In this document: positions 1 to 10,100 of the stretch, piece after piece
How positions within the stretch are numbered: the first letter of the stretch is position 1
Layout of the letters: the number at the start of each line of letters is the position of its first letter
From: BQJU01 sp964015035
Lineage (GTDB): Bacteria > Bacteroidota > Bacteroidia > Chitinophagales > Saprospiraceae
NCBI GenBank assembly: GCA_964015035.1
Contig: CAXHCA010000010.1
Span: 1 to 64,000 of the forward strand
DNA length: 64,000 bases
Reading direction: 5' to 3'
Made by a program: the position numbers and the translations under genes
Notes under the pieces: model-generated
Told to the model about the DNA's origin: nothing
Databases searched by the model: none
The model's input: the letters and a program-made list of their open reading frames with translations, nothing else

Positions 1-379
1 TGAGAACAACGATAACGGCGCGCTAATTTCCCCCAACCACTTCGTGCCGGGTATACCTCCAATCATGCACTAAGGGTAGCAATCTACAACCTAACCAATT
101 CGTAAATGTATTTTTTGCGGGGGGAATCGGAATTAAAAATCCTCCGGACCTATTGGGTCAAAGCTGGCAATGTTGCCATTAGGGATATCCTTTATCGGAG
201 GCAGACACCAAAAGTCAATACCTTAATTAATCTATTTATATTACTCGTTATCAGCTTTTTACTGTAAATTTAAACCTTAAAACAACCTTTAGTCAAGGGC
301 AATTATTTCCACATATCTTAAATTACAAGACATCAGATGGCTATTTTTAGGTTCCATTTTCAAAATTTATGACTAAAAG
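1..379. other. Intergenic leader before the FabG-like gene
   Basis: No convincing coding frame is seen on either strand. The stretch holds one half-copy of the window's short inverted-repeat family at 55-72 and becomes AT-rich towards the downstream start at 380, as expected for a promoter region. I could not fix promoter boxes with confidence. Confidence 0.5.
55..72. repeat. Right half of short inverted-repeat family, copy 1
   Basis: The stretch ACCTCCAATCATGCACTA closely matches the right end of the element at 15803-15906 (ACCTCCAAACATACACTT). A matching left arm is not visible within the window, so either the element begins beyond the left edge or this is a solo half. Confidence 0.45.
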
Positions 380-1123
380 ATGAAACGTTTACAAAATAAA
401 ATAGCCATTATCACTGGTGGCGCCAAAGGAATTGGTTTTGCAACGGTTAAAAAGTTCCTTGAGGAAGGAGCTTCCGTAGCCATTTGGGATATTGATGAAA
501 AAGTAGGTCAGGAGGTGACTAAGGCCCTGGTAGCGGAAGGCCATCCGGTTATCTTTACTGCCGTCAACACGACCGATCTAAATGCCGTAACCGCTGCTGC
601 ACAGGCCGTTGCCGATCACTTTGGTGGCATTGATATCCTGGTGAATAATGCCGGTATTACCCGTGATGCTTCCCTGAAAAAAATGTCACCACAGCAATGG
701 CAACAGGTCATTGATGTAAATCTGACAGGTGTGTTTAACTGCACTAAAGCCGTTTCTCCTTTTATGGCGGAACAAGGGCGGGGTTGCATTCTCAATGCGG
801 CTTCCGTGGTGGCTTTATACGGCAATTTTGGCCAATCCAATTATGTAGCCACCAAGGCGGGCGTAATCGGGATGACCAAGGTATGGGCCAGAGAATTTGG
901 CCGTAAAGGGATCACCGTCAATGCCGTTGCACCGGGATTTATCAATACTGAAATGATGGAGACCGTTCCCCAAAATGTACTGGATAACCTGACCGGCAAA
1001 ACACCACTTGGCCGCTTGGGCGAGGCCACCGACATTGCCAATGCTTATGCCTTTCTCGCTTCTGATGAGGCCGCATTTATTACCGGGACCGTACTAAGCG
1101 TAGATGGTGGATTGGTATTATAA
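380..1123 (+). CDS. fabG: SDR-family 3-oxoacyl-ACP reductase (FabG-like)
   Basis: This 247-residue protein is a classical short-chain dehydrogenase/reductase. The N-terminal TGGAKGIG (residues 12-19) is the cofactor loop and NNAG (89-92) the structural motif. The catalytic tetrad is visible as N114, S142, Y155 and K159, and the C-terminal VDGG is typical of FabG-type enzymes. Its likely reaction is NADPH-dependent reduction of a beta-ketoacyl or other carbonyl group in the cytoplasm. Many FabG paralogues reduce other substrates (for example acetoacetyl-CoA), and no fatty-acid synthesis gene lies alongside, so the exact substrate is open. The next gene starts 12 bases after the stop and may be co-transcribed. 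Confidence 0.85.
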   Translation: MKRLQNKIAIITGGAKGIGFATVKKFLEEGASVAIWDIDEKVGQEVTKALVAEGHPVIFTAVNTTDLNAVTAAAQAVADHFGGIDILVNNAGITRDASLKKMSPQQWQQVIDVNLTGVFNCTKAVSPFMAEQGRGCILNAASVVALYGNFGQSNYVATKAGVIGMTKVWAREFGRKGITVNAVAPGFINTEMMETVPQNVLDNLTGKTPLGRLGEATDIANAYAFLASDEAAFITGTVLSVDGGLVL

Positions 1124-1135
1124 AAGTGAAACATC

Positions 1136-2560
1136 ATGAGAGCGCAGTTGCAAAAATTCACGGATTTTACCAACACGTTACTTCCCCACGAAACGGAGTA
1201 CCTCTTGTCTATTCAACAATTTGACGATCAAGAGCGATTGGAGATCTTGCAACTGGTCAATCACAACTGTCACCAAATCGAGCAGTTTACGCCTTATGAT
1301 ACAGCCATTGACAAACGCAAATACAACCATTTGCAAAATTGGATTGCTACGCGCCTGAGTAAAATAGATGTGGATGAGCACTTCCAGTGGATGATCAACA
1401 TGGAGCAGAAAATCATGACTGACAGCATCCAAATTAGTGAAGAAAAGCAACTGCTCAAGGCCATCCGAAAATATCAACATCCGGGCTTCTTTTTTGCCAA
1501 GTTTTACGAACTGGTTGAACTTTATCGCCACTTTCTATTGATCCGCCTTCGCTATGCGGATCATCAAAAAACCAGCGTTTTTCTCGATACCTACCGCGAC
1601 GATTATCGCCGGTCTAAATCCGTGCACGAGCGACTGCATACCGCTACCCTCGACATTGTAGCTCAGTACTCTGGTAATAACACGGAATCAATTCAGTGGG
1701 AAGACTGGTTGACCGAAGTCTTTTATGATGAGCAACTGGATGGCCTGAATCGTTTTTTAGCCTTGGTACGCCTCACTTTCATTAGTTTTAACTATCGAAA
1801 ATTTGAGCTCCTGCGCGATAAATTCGATTACCTTGACGCGCAATTTTCCGAGGGCAGATATTACTCTAAACGCTTGTTACTCAACTATTATAGCAACCGT
1901 TTGATGTTGCACAGCCGTTTTCAGGAATACGAAAAGGCGGCTTATTATGGATACCTTTCGGTAAGGCATAAAAACCACGATTATATCCACTATGTCAATA
2001 ACCTTTGTGCAGTGCTGCTGCGCATGAAACGCAATGAAGAAGCCCACCAGCTGATGAAAAATGCCTTACCGGAAATGAAAGCCACCAAAAACCTACATAG
2101 TCGGGTCGGTTTTGTGGCCTTCTACATTGAAACCCTCAATAAAAATCAGTTGTACAAAAATGCGGAAAGCTATGGCGATATCTTCCTCCGGGCATATACC
2201 AAGGAAATCCTGGAATACCGCTGGCACCTCTTTTTCACCGTCTACTTCGAAGCCCTGCTGCGCCAACACCACACCGATAAATTGCTCAGGACTGCCCGAA
2301 AATACAAACTACAAGAGCTGGACCAACAATACCAAAACAAAGCCGGCTATCTCCCCACCATCCCCATCTATCTTCAGGTGGCCCAATACCTGGAAACCCG
2401 CATTAGCCGCAAGGCCCTGCAACGAGAGCTGGAAACCTACTATGAACAATACGGCCACGATTCCGACAAAGCCGCCAATTTTCATAAATTACTATCTAGT
2501 ATGAAGGAAATCATACCTGAAGTGATCAATCATTTGCAAGGAGTGAGATGGTATGTTTGA
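1136..2560 (+). CDS. Hypothetical helical-repeat protein
   Basis: I do not recognise a named family for this 474-residue protein. It has no signal peptide or membrane segment and is rich in Tyr, Leu, His, Gln and charged residues. The C-terminal half (about 230-440) has the periodic helix pattern of degenerate tetratricopeptide repeats, for example around YEKAAYYGYLSVRHKN and RNEEAHQLMKNALPEM. It is probably a cytoplasmic protein-protein interaction scaffold. It follows the FabG-like gene by 12 bases on the same strand, suggesting an operon. Proteins of this style are common lineage-specific genes in Saprospiraceae, but that is an impression rather than a search result. Confidence 0.7.
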   Translation: MRAQLQKFTDFTNTLLPHETEYLLSIQQFDDQERLEILQLVNHNCHQIEQFTPYDTAIDKRKYNHLQNWIATRLSKIDVDEHFQWMINMEQKIMTDSIQISEEKQLLKAIRKYQHPGFFFAKFYELVELYRHFLLIRLRYADHQKTSVFLDTYRDDYRRSKSVHERLHTATLDIVAQYSGNNTESIQWEDWLTEVFYDEQLDGLNRFLALVRLTFISFNYRKFELLRDKFDYLDAQFSEGRYYSKRLLLNYYSNRLMLHSRFQEYEKAAYYGYLSVRHKNHDYIHYVNNLCAVLLRMKRNEEAHQLMKNALPEMKATKNLHSRVGFVAFYIETLNKNQLYKNAESYGDIFLRAYTKEILEYRWHLFFTVYFEALLRQHHTDKLLRTARKYKLQELDQQYQNKAGYLPTIPIYLQVAQYLETRISRKALQRELETYYEQYGHDSDKAANFHKLLSSMKEIIPEVINHLQGVRWYV

Positions 2561-2686
2561 GGCCTGTTTTGCCCGCGGCCTACGCACCTTCCCGGTCTTT
2601 GACTTTGAAACTGGGGGCTGCCTGACCTCCCGGAGTTTATTCGGCATTTTAGAATGGACATAGGCTCATAATATGCCCTCGTTTCT

Positions 2687-5600
2687 CTAAAATAACCATC
2701 CAAACTTCACCCGAATCCGATTCTCTTCTTCCCCCATAAAATAGCCACCAGTCAGCACTACTTTATCCAGGGGACTAATCCAGATACCGCCACCGTAGCT
2801 GTAATGCCAGGTTGTAGAATCCTGATCGGCCCATACCCGTCCGTGGTCAAAACATAAAGTGAGGCCAGCCGAAAAAGGGAAATAACCTTTAGCCACTTCA
2901 TTAAATAGCTTCAAGTGCAGGTTATTATTGTGGTAAAAGGTAGTCCGGCCAGTAAACCGCTCGCGACGAAAGCCGCGTAAATTCCCTGACCCTCCGATGG
3001 TAAATGCATCATAAAAGTAAAAATCGCCGATGATATGATTGAAGCCAATGCGCGTAGAATAAATCACTCGCTCCTTATTGTCAATGGCCTTATAGAGATC
3101 GTAAGCGGTAGAGATTTTTACGAAAGTATTAAAGTCATCGCTGATATTGGATTTCACCTCAATACCTGCCTGGATATTGACCCCGTTGGTTGGTTTGAAC
3201 GTACTGTTCATATTTTCCCACCCTATTTCAAAATTGGCGCTGGTGAAAAACTTGGTTTGAAAAACATTGGGATTCACCACTTCCGATTCGCTGATAAACC
3301 GTGAGGAGGACTCTTGAATTTCAATGCCCGACCCCGAAAGACCAAGCTTATATTGCCCTAAATCACTGAATGGCCGTTGAATACCGCCTTCCAATCTAAT
3401 TTCCTCCTTGCGTACATAGTAATAAGAACGATCTTGGTCCAAATTGATGGGCGACTCATTGCCCATGCCGAAATAATTGAAGGTATAGATCGGGCCATAC
3501 CAATCTGCTTCCAAGTAATAGTCGTGATTGCGCAACTGGTTGCTAAAAATCCCGGAATATCCAAATGCCCAGGAATCAGTAGCTTCCGCATAACTGAATT
3601 TTAATTTTTGTGTCCTTTGCTGCTTAAAATCAAAAGTAAACCAGGAGAATCCGGTTCCGATAAAAATGCCATCATCAGAGTTGTATCCAAAAGTGGGCAC
3701 AAAGAAGTGATAATCTGCCTGAAAATCATACCGGTCAAGCGCGTGTAAGGCCTTTTTGTCAGATTTTACAATCCTAGCGCGCCCCTGCATTTCAAAATCA
3801 TTAGCCGAGCGATCTTCATAAATCAGATTCCTCAGCTTGTTCTTTTTAATGCCTCCATCCACGTATTTGTCTTCACTAAATCCGCCTACCATACGCACCT
3901 TGGGGCCACCGGAATAATTGCCTTTCATAACAAACACATCCTTTCCTTCCATCCCTAACAAGACCACCTCTTTAGTGCCTTTCTGAGAATAAGTTCTGTT
4001 AAATTTATTGACCCACTGCCCGTCTTCTATCTTTGATTTGATCACTATCCTAAGTTGGTGATTTGGCAAACGCTCGACAAAAATGGAATCCTTCTCATAA
4101 GAAGCCGGTACAACCGATACCTCATTCAGAAACCCATAGAAATAGGCGGCAGTTTCCTCTAGCTTGGCAACGCGAGCTACCAGATTTTGGTATACCTCTT
4201 GCTTTTCTTCCTCAATTTCCTCAGGCATTTGATTCACGGCTACCCGAATGGCTTCCGGTGTTAAAACCTCTTTTAAAAAGGCCACATTTTTTTCCCAGAC
4301 CACCCAATCCAACCCGTTTAATAACTGATTATCCATCAATGCCCCGCTTTCGTGCATCCATTTAATTTGTCGACGGGTGAGGTGGTCATCAAAGGGCCGC
4401 AAGGTAGACATCCCGATATTATAAGGACGGACCAAGGCCAACATAATGCCGTCATAGTTGGAAAATGCCTGGTCGCGGTCACGAGGAATGGGATAATAAG
4501 TATCTACATCATCATTTTCATCCGTATCTTTCGCCCAGCGCCATTGATCCGGGTGTCGGTCCCAGTCATTGACTATCAAATCAAGCAACCGGGCTCGCAA
4601 GAACATTTCCGCGTCCACTTTGCCCCGATTTTCCCTGATTTCTTCAAATACATCATCCGTACCAATGATTTCTTTGGTATGGCCAAAGTTTTCGCTATTG
4701 CTCCAGTTTCCATCTGCTCGCTGACTAAATTGTACCACATTTCCACCTATTTCATCATTGTACGGCACCAACTCTTTTTGATAGGGCAAATACATCAATT
4801 CATGCTCGGCATGGTAAATTTTACTGATCTTTTCCAATTCCGAAAGGGCCATAAAAGAGAAAGGATTTGAAGCGGTGAAATAGTACTGCGTCAGGTCTCT
4901 AAAAATGGACTTATTAAAGGGCGAAGGCAAGAGATTTTTTGGCTCTTTAATCATGGAGCGCGCCACATACTCATGCTCATTTTTATCCTCCAACCGCAGG
5001 GAGACGGTCTGGTGACCTCCTCCTATTCGCGTAGGCTTCAAACCACCTTTTTGCCGCCTAAGGTCAAGCGGTTTCATTTTAATTGGTGTGAAATACAGGT
5101 TGGTGTTTAGTGTACCAAAAAAACGACTGTTTAGGTTATAGATTTCGCCGGGTTCATAAATCGCTTCAGCAATCAATAAACCCGTCGTATCTTGCAGATA
5201 ATCAGAAGGTTGCACCTTATCCCTAATAAGTTCCGGCCGCTCATCCCACATGTGGTGAATCAGTTGTCCCTCCCGGCCTTGCTCCATAGAAAAAAAGCTG
5301 ACATCAACCAGATTGCTATCGGTCTGAATCCGTAAATAAGCCCTTTCATTACTGACAAAATCAGGTATTTTTTTATTGGTAAAATCTGATTGTTCAGAGG
5401 AATTGATGTTGACAAAGATGCCGTCCTCCTGATTCTGCTGTAGCAAAAAATTGCCTTCACTCGAAATGACGATCATTTTTTTATGTTCTTCTGCCGCATC
5501 AATGATACCATCTGCAAAATCTCGATAAAGTGGGTTAGTCAGGGCATTCTTCCCTTTTAAATAAGATTCAGTATGCTGAAAAATAGTGCCAATCAATGGC

Positions 5601-6274
5601 AGCGGAATATAAGCTCCGGGAATGTACTCCTCCAAAGGGAACAGGTGATCTTTTAGAGAATTGTGCCCTCCTTTTTCATCATAGCGAAGTGGTGGATGGT
5701 AAACGAACATCAAAACCGTTTTTTCTTTTAGTCCTCCCATATCATCTTCAAAGTACTTCCAGAACTGCTGCCGGTTTTTGATTTCACATCCTTTGTTGAT
5801 CGAAAAATCTTGGGTCCAATCCCGAAGGTACCATTCTGAGTCAATGACACCAATCACCACATCGTCCGCCAGATCCTTGGTTTCTAGCTCTCCACAGCCA
5901 TTATCAGGAATGATTACATCCGCATCAAACCGATCATTGATCTTGTCCTCCAATTTCTTCAGTCCTTCAGCGCCCAATTTATTCCACTCCTTGGCCCCCG
6001 GAATCAAGTAGACCTTTGCATAGGTAGCCATCAGAACTTCCAGCTTATCCATCAATGCTTGCTCATCCTTATTATAGAAATCACCCAAAAAAGCCAGCAC
6101 CTGCTGCTGATGAGGGAGCTTTCCATTCATTGCCGTCTGCTTTTTCACGGAATCGGTATCAAGCTTGCCAAAGGATTGTTTTCCAAAAATGAAAACTTCA
6201 CTCGTTTGTGCCTTCGATTCGTAACAAAGCCCGAGTACAATGCTCAGATAAATAAAGATGGAAAGTCGCTTCAT
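2687..6274 (-). CDS. Omp85/BamA-type barrel with degenerate phosphoesterase domain
   Basis: This is a 1195-residue protein with a signal peptide (cleavage near AQ, residues 22-23). Residues about 25-290 follow the layout of the calcineurin-like phosphoesterase domain found at the N-terminus of similar Bacteroidota proteins, but the expected metal-binding motifs are altered: GDN reads GDF (64-66), GNHDW reads GAKEW (93-97), HHP reads YHP (192-194) and GHEHN reads SSEGN (271-275). The middle holds a family-typical segment, FLRARLLDLIVNDWDRHPDQ. The last ~350 residues form an outer-membrane beta-barrel of the Omp85 surface-antigen type, with NLRGF near 1098-1102 (the lid-loop motif position) and a terminal phenylalanine in VKFGWLF as a barrel signal. 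It is predicted to sit in the outer membrane with a periplasmic N-terminal domain that is probably not catalytic. Confidence 0.8.
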   Translation of the reverse strand: MKRLSIFIYLSIVLGLCYESKAQTSEVFIFGKQSFGKLDTDSVKKQTAMNGKLPHQQQVLAFLGDFYNKDEQALMDKLEVLMATYAKVYLIPGAKEWNKLGAEGLKKLEDKINDRFDADVIIPDNGCGELETKDLADDVVIGVIDSEWYLRDWTQDFSINKGCEIKNRQQFWKYFEDDMGGLKEKTVLMFVYHPPLRYDEKGGHNSLKDHLFPLEEYIPGAYIPLPLIGTIFQHTESYLKGKNALTNPLYRDFADGIIDAAEEHKKMIVISSEGNFLLQQNQEDGIFVNINSSEQSDFTNKKIPDFVSNERAYLRIQTDSNLVDVSFFSMEQGREGQLIHHMWDERPELIRDKVQPSDYLQDTTGLLIAEAIYEPGEIYNLNSRFFGTLNTNLYFTPIKMKPLDLRRQKGGLKPTRIGGGHQTVSLRLEDKNEHEYVARSMIKEPKNLLPSPFNKSIFRDLTQYYFTASNPFSFMALSELEKISKIYHAEHELMYLPYQKELVPYNDEIGGNVVQFSQRADGNWSNSENFGHTKEIIGTDDVFEEIRENRGKVDAEMFLRARLLDLIVNDWDRHPDQWRWAKDTDENDDVDTYYPIPRDRDQAFSNYDGIMLALVRPYNIGMSTLRPFDDHLTRRQIKWMHESGALMDNQLLNGLDWVVWEKNVAFLKEVLTPEAIRVAVNQMPEEIEEEKQEVYQNLVARVAKLEETAAYFYGFLNEVSVVPASYEKDSIFVERLPNHQLRIVIKSKIEDGQWVNKFNRTYSQKGTKEVVLLGMEGKDVFVMKGNYSGGPKVRMVGGFSEDKYVDGGIKKNKLRNLIYEDRSANDFEMQGRARIVKSDKKALHALDRYDFQADYHFFVPTFGYNSDDGIFIGTGFSWFTFDFKQQRTQKLKFSYAEATDSWAFGYSGIFSNQLRNHDYYLEADWYGPIYTFNYFGMGNESPINLDQDRSYYYVRKEEIRLEGGIQRPFSDLGQYKLGLSGSGIEIQESSSRFISESEVVNPNVFQTKFFTSANFEIGWENMNSTFKPTNGVNIQAGIEVKSNISDDFNTFVKISTAYDLYKAIDNKERVIYSTRIGFNHIIGDFYFYDAFTIGGSGNLRGFRRERFTGRTTFYHNNNLHLKLFNEVAKGYFPFSAGLTLCFDHGRVWADQDSTTWHYSYGGGIWISPLDKVVLTGGYFMGEEENRIRVKFGWLF

Positions 6275-6492
6275 TCTAAATATTGTCGTGAAAAGATTGG
6301 GTGTCGGGGAGTGCCCCCGTTTTCTCTACAACACAGCAAGCCATCAGATGTTAGGTCGACTTTTACTTTTTTGAAGTTAGATTGAATCTAAATTGTAGTG
6401 AGGATGCAACAAAAGATCCAATCGATAGGTTTCATCAGTATATTCGTATATAAAATGCATATTTAGCCATCAAGCGATTCAGCTACATATTA

Positions 6493-6867
6493 TTGCTTTA
6501 CCTTGCAGGTTTTATCACGGTCCTGCACAACTCTATTCCGCATTGGCACCATAGCGTACTATCGGCTGTGGAAAGCATTTCATCAACTGAAGATGCAGAT
6601 TCTGCGTTGGATTGGTTGGCACTGCTCATCCAAACGGATGCTGGAGAAGGCCACTTACATAATATCATCAAGGAGAACACGAACCATACAACGGCCGATT
6701 TTGATTTCGTCAAGGCTTTTCATTTGGTTCCTGCTGTTTTTTCCTATAGCCCGCTGTTTTTAGAAGAGCAAACCAAACCAAAAGCTCCTCATTTCTTTGA
6801 GGACCATCACGGTTCCCGATTCATTGTTCAAAGCAACCTCCTGCGTGGACCTCCAGCGCTTGTCTAG
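6493..6867 (+). CDS. Small His-rich protein upstream of metal efflux pump
   Basis: A 124-residue frame that must start at a non-ATG codon: TTG at 6493 is the first usable start and a stop lies in frame at 6451. The N-terminus is hydrophobic (LYLAGFITVLH) and is followed by NSIPHWHHS; further His pairs occur near the C-terminus (FFEDHHGS), which ends LLRGPPALV. Histidine clusters and its position before a CzcA-type pump suggest a periplasmic metal-binding accessory protein. I infer this from composition and context only; the shorter overlapping frames here look like shadows. Confidence 0.5.
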   Translation: MLYLAGFITVLHNSIPHWHHSVLSAVESISSTEDADSALDWLALLIQTDAGEGHLHNIIKENTNHTTADFDFVKAFHLVPAVFSYSPLFLEEQTKPKAPHFFEDHHGSRFIVQSNLLRGPPALV

Positions 6868-7195
6868 CGTATTATCGGAAGTCCTGTTTTTCAATTGTTT
6901 TCCGCTGTAAGTGCATGTTTGGAGGCAATCATTCAGCCCCGGTAAAACCGGGATTTTGGAACCTCTTTTCGGCTATTTTTCCCCTAAGGGCTCAAAAATG
7001 AGCCTCCCGGGAACCCAAAACCTGCACTAAGGCTCACCCGTAACCATCGGTGATTTTGCGAAGGAAATCAATGTACTTTCCGTTTACAATACGCTAATCT
7101 ACTCGGCCAATTACCGCGGCCGGCATCCGTCGTTTGACCACTACTTTCAAACGATTTCATCCTATTTACCATCAGTTTGTAACCTTTATTTACCA
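6868..7195. other. Intergenic region with inverted-repeat element, before czcA
   Basis: The stretch holds a member of the short inverted-repeat family (6909-7029). From 7031 to 7195 the reading frame of the pump gene stays open upstream of its ATG, but contains no ATG, so it is treated as untranslated leader. Confidence 0.45.
6909..7029. repeat. Short inverted-repeat element, copy 2
   Basis: The left arm AAGTGCATGTTTGGAGGC (6909-6926) pairs imperfectly with a right arm ending CCCAAAACCTGCACTA (7014-7029). The interior has its own hairpin-forming blocks such as CCCCGGTAAAACCGGG. The arms match other intergenic copies in this window. Confidence 0.55.
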
Positions 7196-10100
7196 ATGCT
7201 TGCTCATATCATTAATTACAGCATTCGCCATAAGCTAATTGTATTTTTATTCACTCTTGGCCTAATTGGATTTGGCATCTACGCCTTACTCAATATTCCG
7301 ATTGGTGCCGTCCCTGATATCACCAACAATCAGGTGCAAGTCATCACGACCTCCCGTAATTTGGCTACGGAGGATGTAGAAAAATTTCTCACCTATCCTG
7401 TAGAATTGGAAATGGCCAATCTGCCAGGTGTCAAAGAAATCCGCTCGGTTTCCAAATTTGGCTTATCGGTAGTGACCATCGTTTTTGAAGATAACATGGG
7501 TACCTACCTTCCCCGCCAATTGATTGCCGAAAAAATCAAAGCTGCCGAAGAGAAAATCCCTAAAGGTTTTGGAACGCCATTTATGGGGCCGGTCAGTACC
7601 GGGCTGGGGGAAATTTATCAGTATATCCTAGATGTAAAGCCCGGATATGAAGACCGATATACCGTCACCGATTTGCGTACCATCCAGGATTGGATCGTCA
7701 AGCGCCAACTGTCTGGTATTCCGGGAGTAGTGGAAGTGAATACTTGGGGGGGCTACCTTAAAACATACGAAGTAGCCATCAACCCACAACGCCTCAAAGC
7801 CATGAACCTGTCCATCTCGCAGGTCTTTAAAGCACTGGAAGACAACAACAGCATTGCTGGCGGAGGCTACATCGAAAAAACCAATGAAGCCTACTTCATT
7901 CGCGCCGAGGGCTTGATTGAGACCAATGAAGACATCCAAAACATTGTGGTCGACAACCGCGATGGCCATCCGATTTACATCAAGGATTTGGCAGAAGTCG
8001 GCTTTGGTCACGCCACCCGATTTGGGGCCATCACCGGTAATGGAGAAGGTGAAAAGGTGCTCGGGCAGGTGATGATGCTAAAAGGCGCTTCTTCTAAAGA
8101 AGTCATCGATAATGTGAAAGAAAGGGTGGCTGCCATCCAGGATGCCCTGCCGGACGGCGTATTCATCAATCCTTTTCTGGAAAGAAGTGAACTAATCGGC
8201 AAGACCACTTTCACCATTGCCGAAAACCTGATCCTGGGTTGTTTGATCGTCATTTTTGTGGTGATCCTACTATTGGGGAATCTTCGCTCGGGACTTGTAG
8301 TCGCCTCGGTTATCCCCTTGAGTTTGCTATTTGCTCTTTCTATGATGTACATCTTTGGCGTCGATGCCAACCTAATGAGTTTGGGCGCTATCGACTTTGG
8401 GATCATCATTGACGGTGCCGTGATCATTGTAGAATACATCGCCTTTAAGATCACCAGCGAAGGCAGCCAACTCCATCAGCTCCCCCCCGAGGAACGCGGT
8501 GACCTGATGGACAAAATCACCTTTGAGAGTACTTCCAAAATGATGCATTCCGCGGTCTTTGGCCAAATTATTATCATCATCGTATTCATTCCGATCCTGT
8601 CATTGGCGGATGTAGAGGGTAAGATGTTCCAGCCCATGGCTTTGACTTTTTGCTTTGCGCTAATTGGTGCCATGATCTTGTGTTTCACCTATATCCCGGT
8701 CATGTCCGCATTATTTATCAAACCGGCTGATCAAAGCACAAAAAACCGCTCTGTCCGATTGGTTCATTTTTTACAACGGGCTTATCGTCCCTCTATCACC
8801 TGGGCGCTAAAAGCCAGACCACTGGTTTTGGGGTTGGCGGTGGCACTCTTGGTCTTTGCCGGGTTTATTTTCAGCAAAATGGGCGGTGAATTTGTGCCTA
8901 CCCTTGACGAAGGAGATTTCGTGATTCAACCAATACTAAAAACGGGTATGTCGCTGGAAAAAACCATCGAAATGACCACCCACATGGAAAAAATCCTGCG
9001 CCGTTTCCCGGAAGTCAACCAGGTGGTGAGTCGGATTGGGGCAGCCGAAGTGCCTACCGATCCCATGTCGATGGAAGAAAGTGATGTGATCATTACACTC
9101 AAACCAAAAAAGCAATGGACTACGGTGGAGACGAAAGACGAATTGGCGGAAGCCTTCAAAAGTGCCATTGCGGAAGAGATTCCAGGCATTGAAATTGAAT
9201 TTACCCAACCGATCGAGATGCGGTTTAATGAATTGATCACCGGGGTCAGGGCGGATCTCGCCATCAAGGTTTTTGGCGATGACCTCGACGTGTTGTACCA
9301 AAAAGCCCTGGAAATCAAACGCGCCATTGAAGAGGTAGAAGGGGCCGCGGATATCTCCGTGGAAAAGACCGCTGGCTTACCACAAATGACGGTGCGCTAC
9401 GACCGACAAAAGATTGCCAAGTATGGCCTCAATATCACCGATTTAAACAAGATCGTTTCCATGGGGTTTGCCGGTATGTCTGCCGGTACTATTTTTGAAG
9501 GTGAGCGCCAATTCGACCTGATGATCAAATACGGCCAAGACCATCGACAAGACATCACTGACCTACAAAACGCCATGATAGACCTGCCCAATGGCACTCA
9601 ATTGCCCCTTAGTGCCTTCGCAGACGTCAGCTATACCCGAGGGCCCGCTAAAATTTCGCGGGATGATACCAAAAGGAGAATCGTCGTAGGGGTCAACGTA
9701 AGGGGGCGCGATTTACAATCAGTCGTTGACGATGTACAAAAAATCATCACAGAAGAAGTTAAAATTCCGCCGGGATATCTGGTCGAATACGGGGGGCAGT
9801 TTGAAAACTTGCAAAGTGCCTCACGTCGCCTACTCGTAGCGGTGCCCATTTCCCTCGTCTTGATCTTCGTGCTTCTGTATTTTGCCTTTAACTCGGTACG
9901 CGAAGCTTTGATTATATACAGTGCCATTCCGCTGGCATCAGTGGGGGGGATTTTGTTGCTGTATCTCCGCGGCATGCCTTTTAGTATCTCGGCAGGGGTT
10001 GGCTTCATCGCGCTTTTTGGTATTGCTGTGCTCAATGGCATCGTCTTGATTGAGCACTTTAAAGATTTGAAAGCAAGAGGAATAGAGGACATCTACGAGC

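Noticed and set aside
7031..7195. An open frame continuous with czcA upstream of its ATG (IGDFAKEINVLSVYN and onward)
   Set aside because: It lacks any ATG and czcA homologues start at the equivalent of 7196; treated as untranslated leader or a decayed fragment rather than extra coding sequence.
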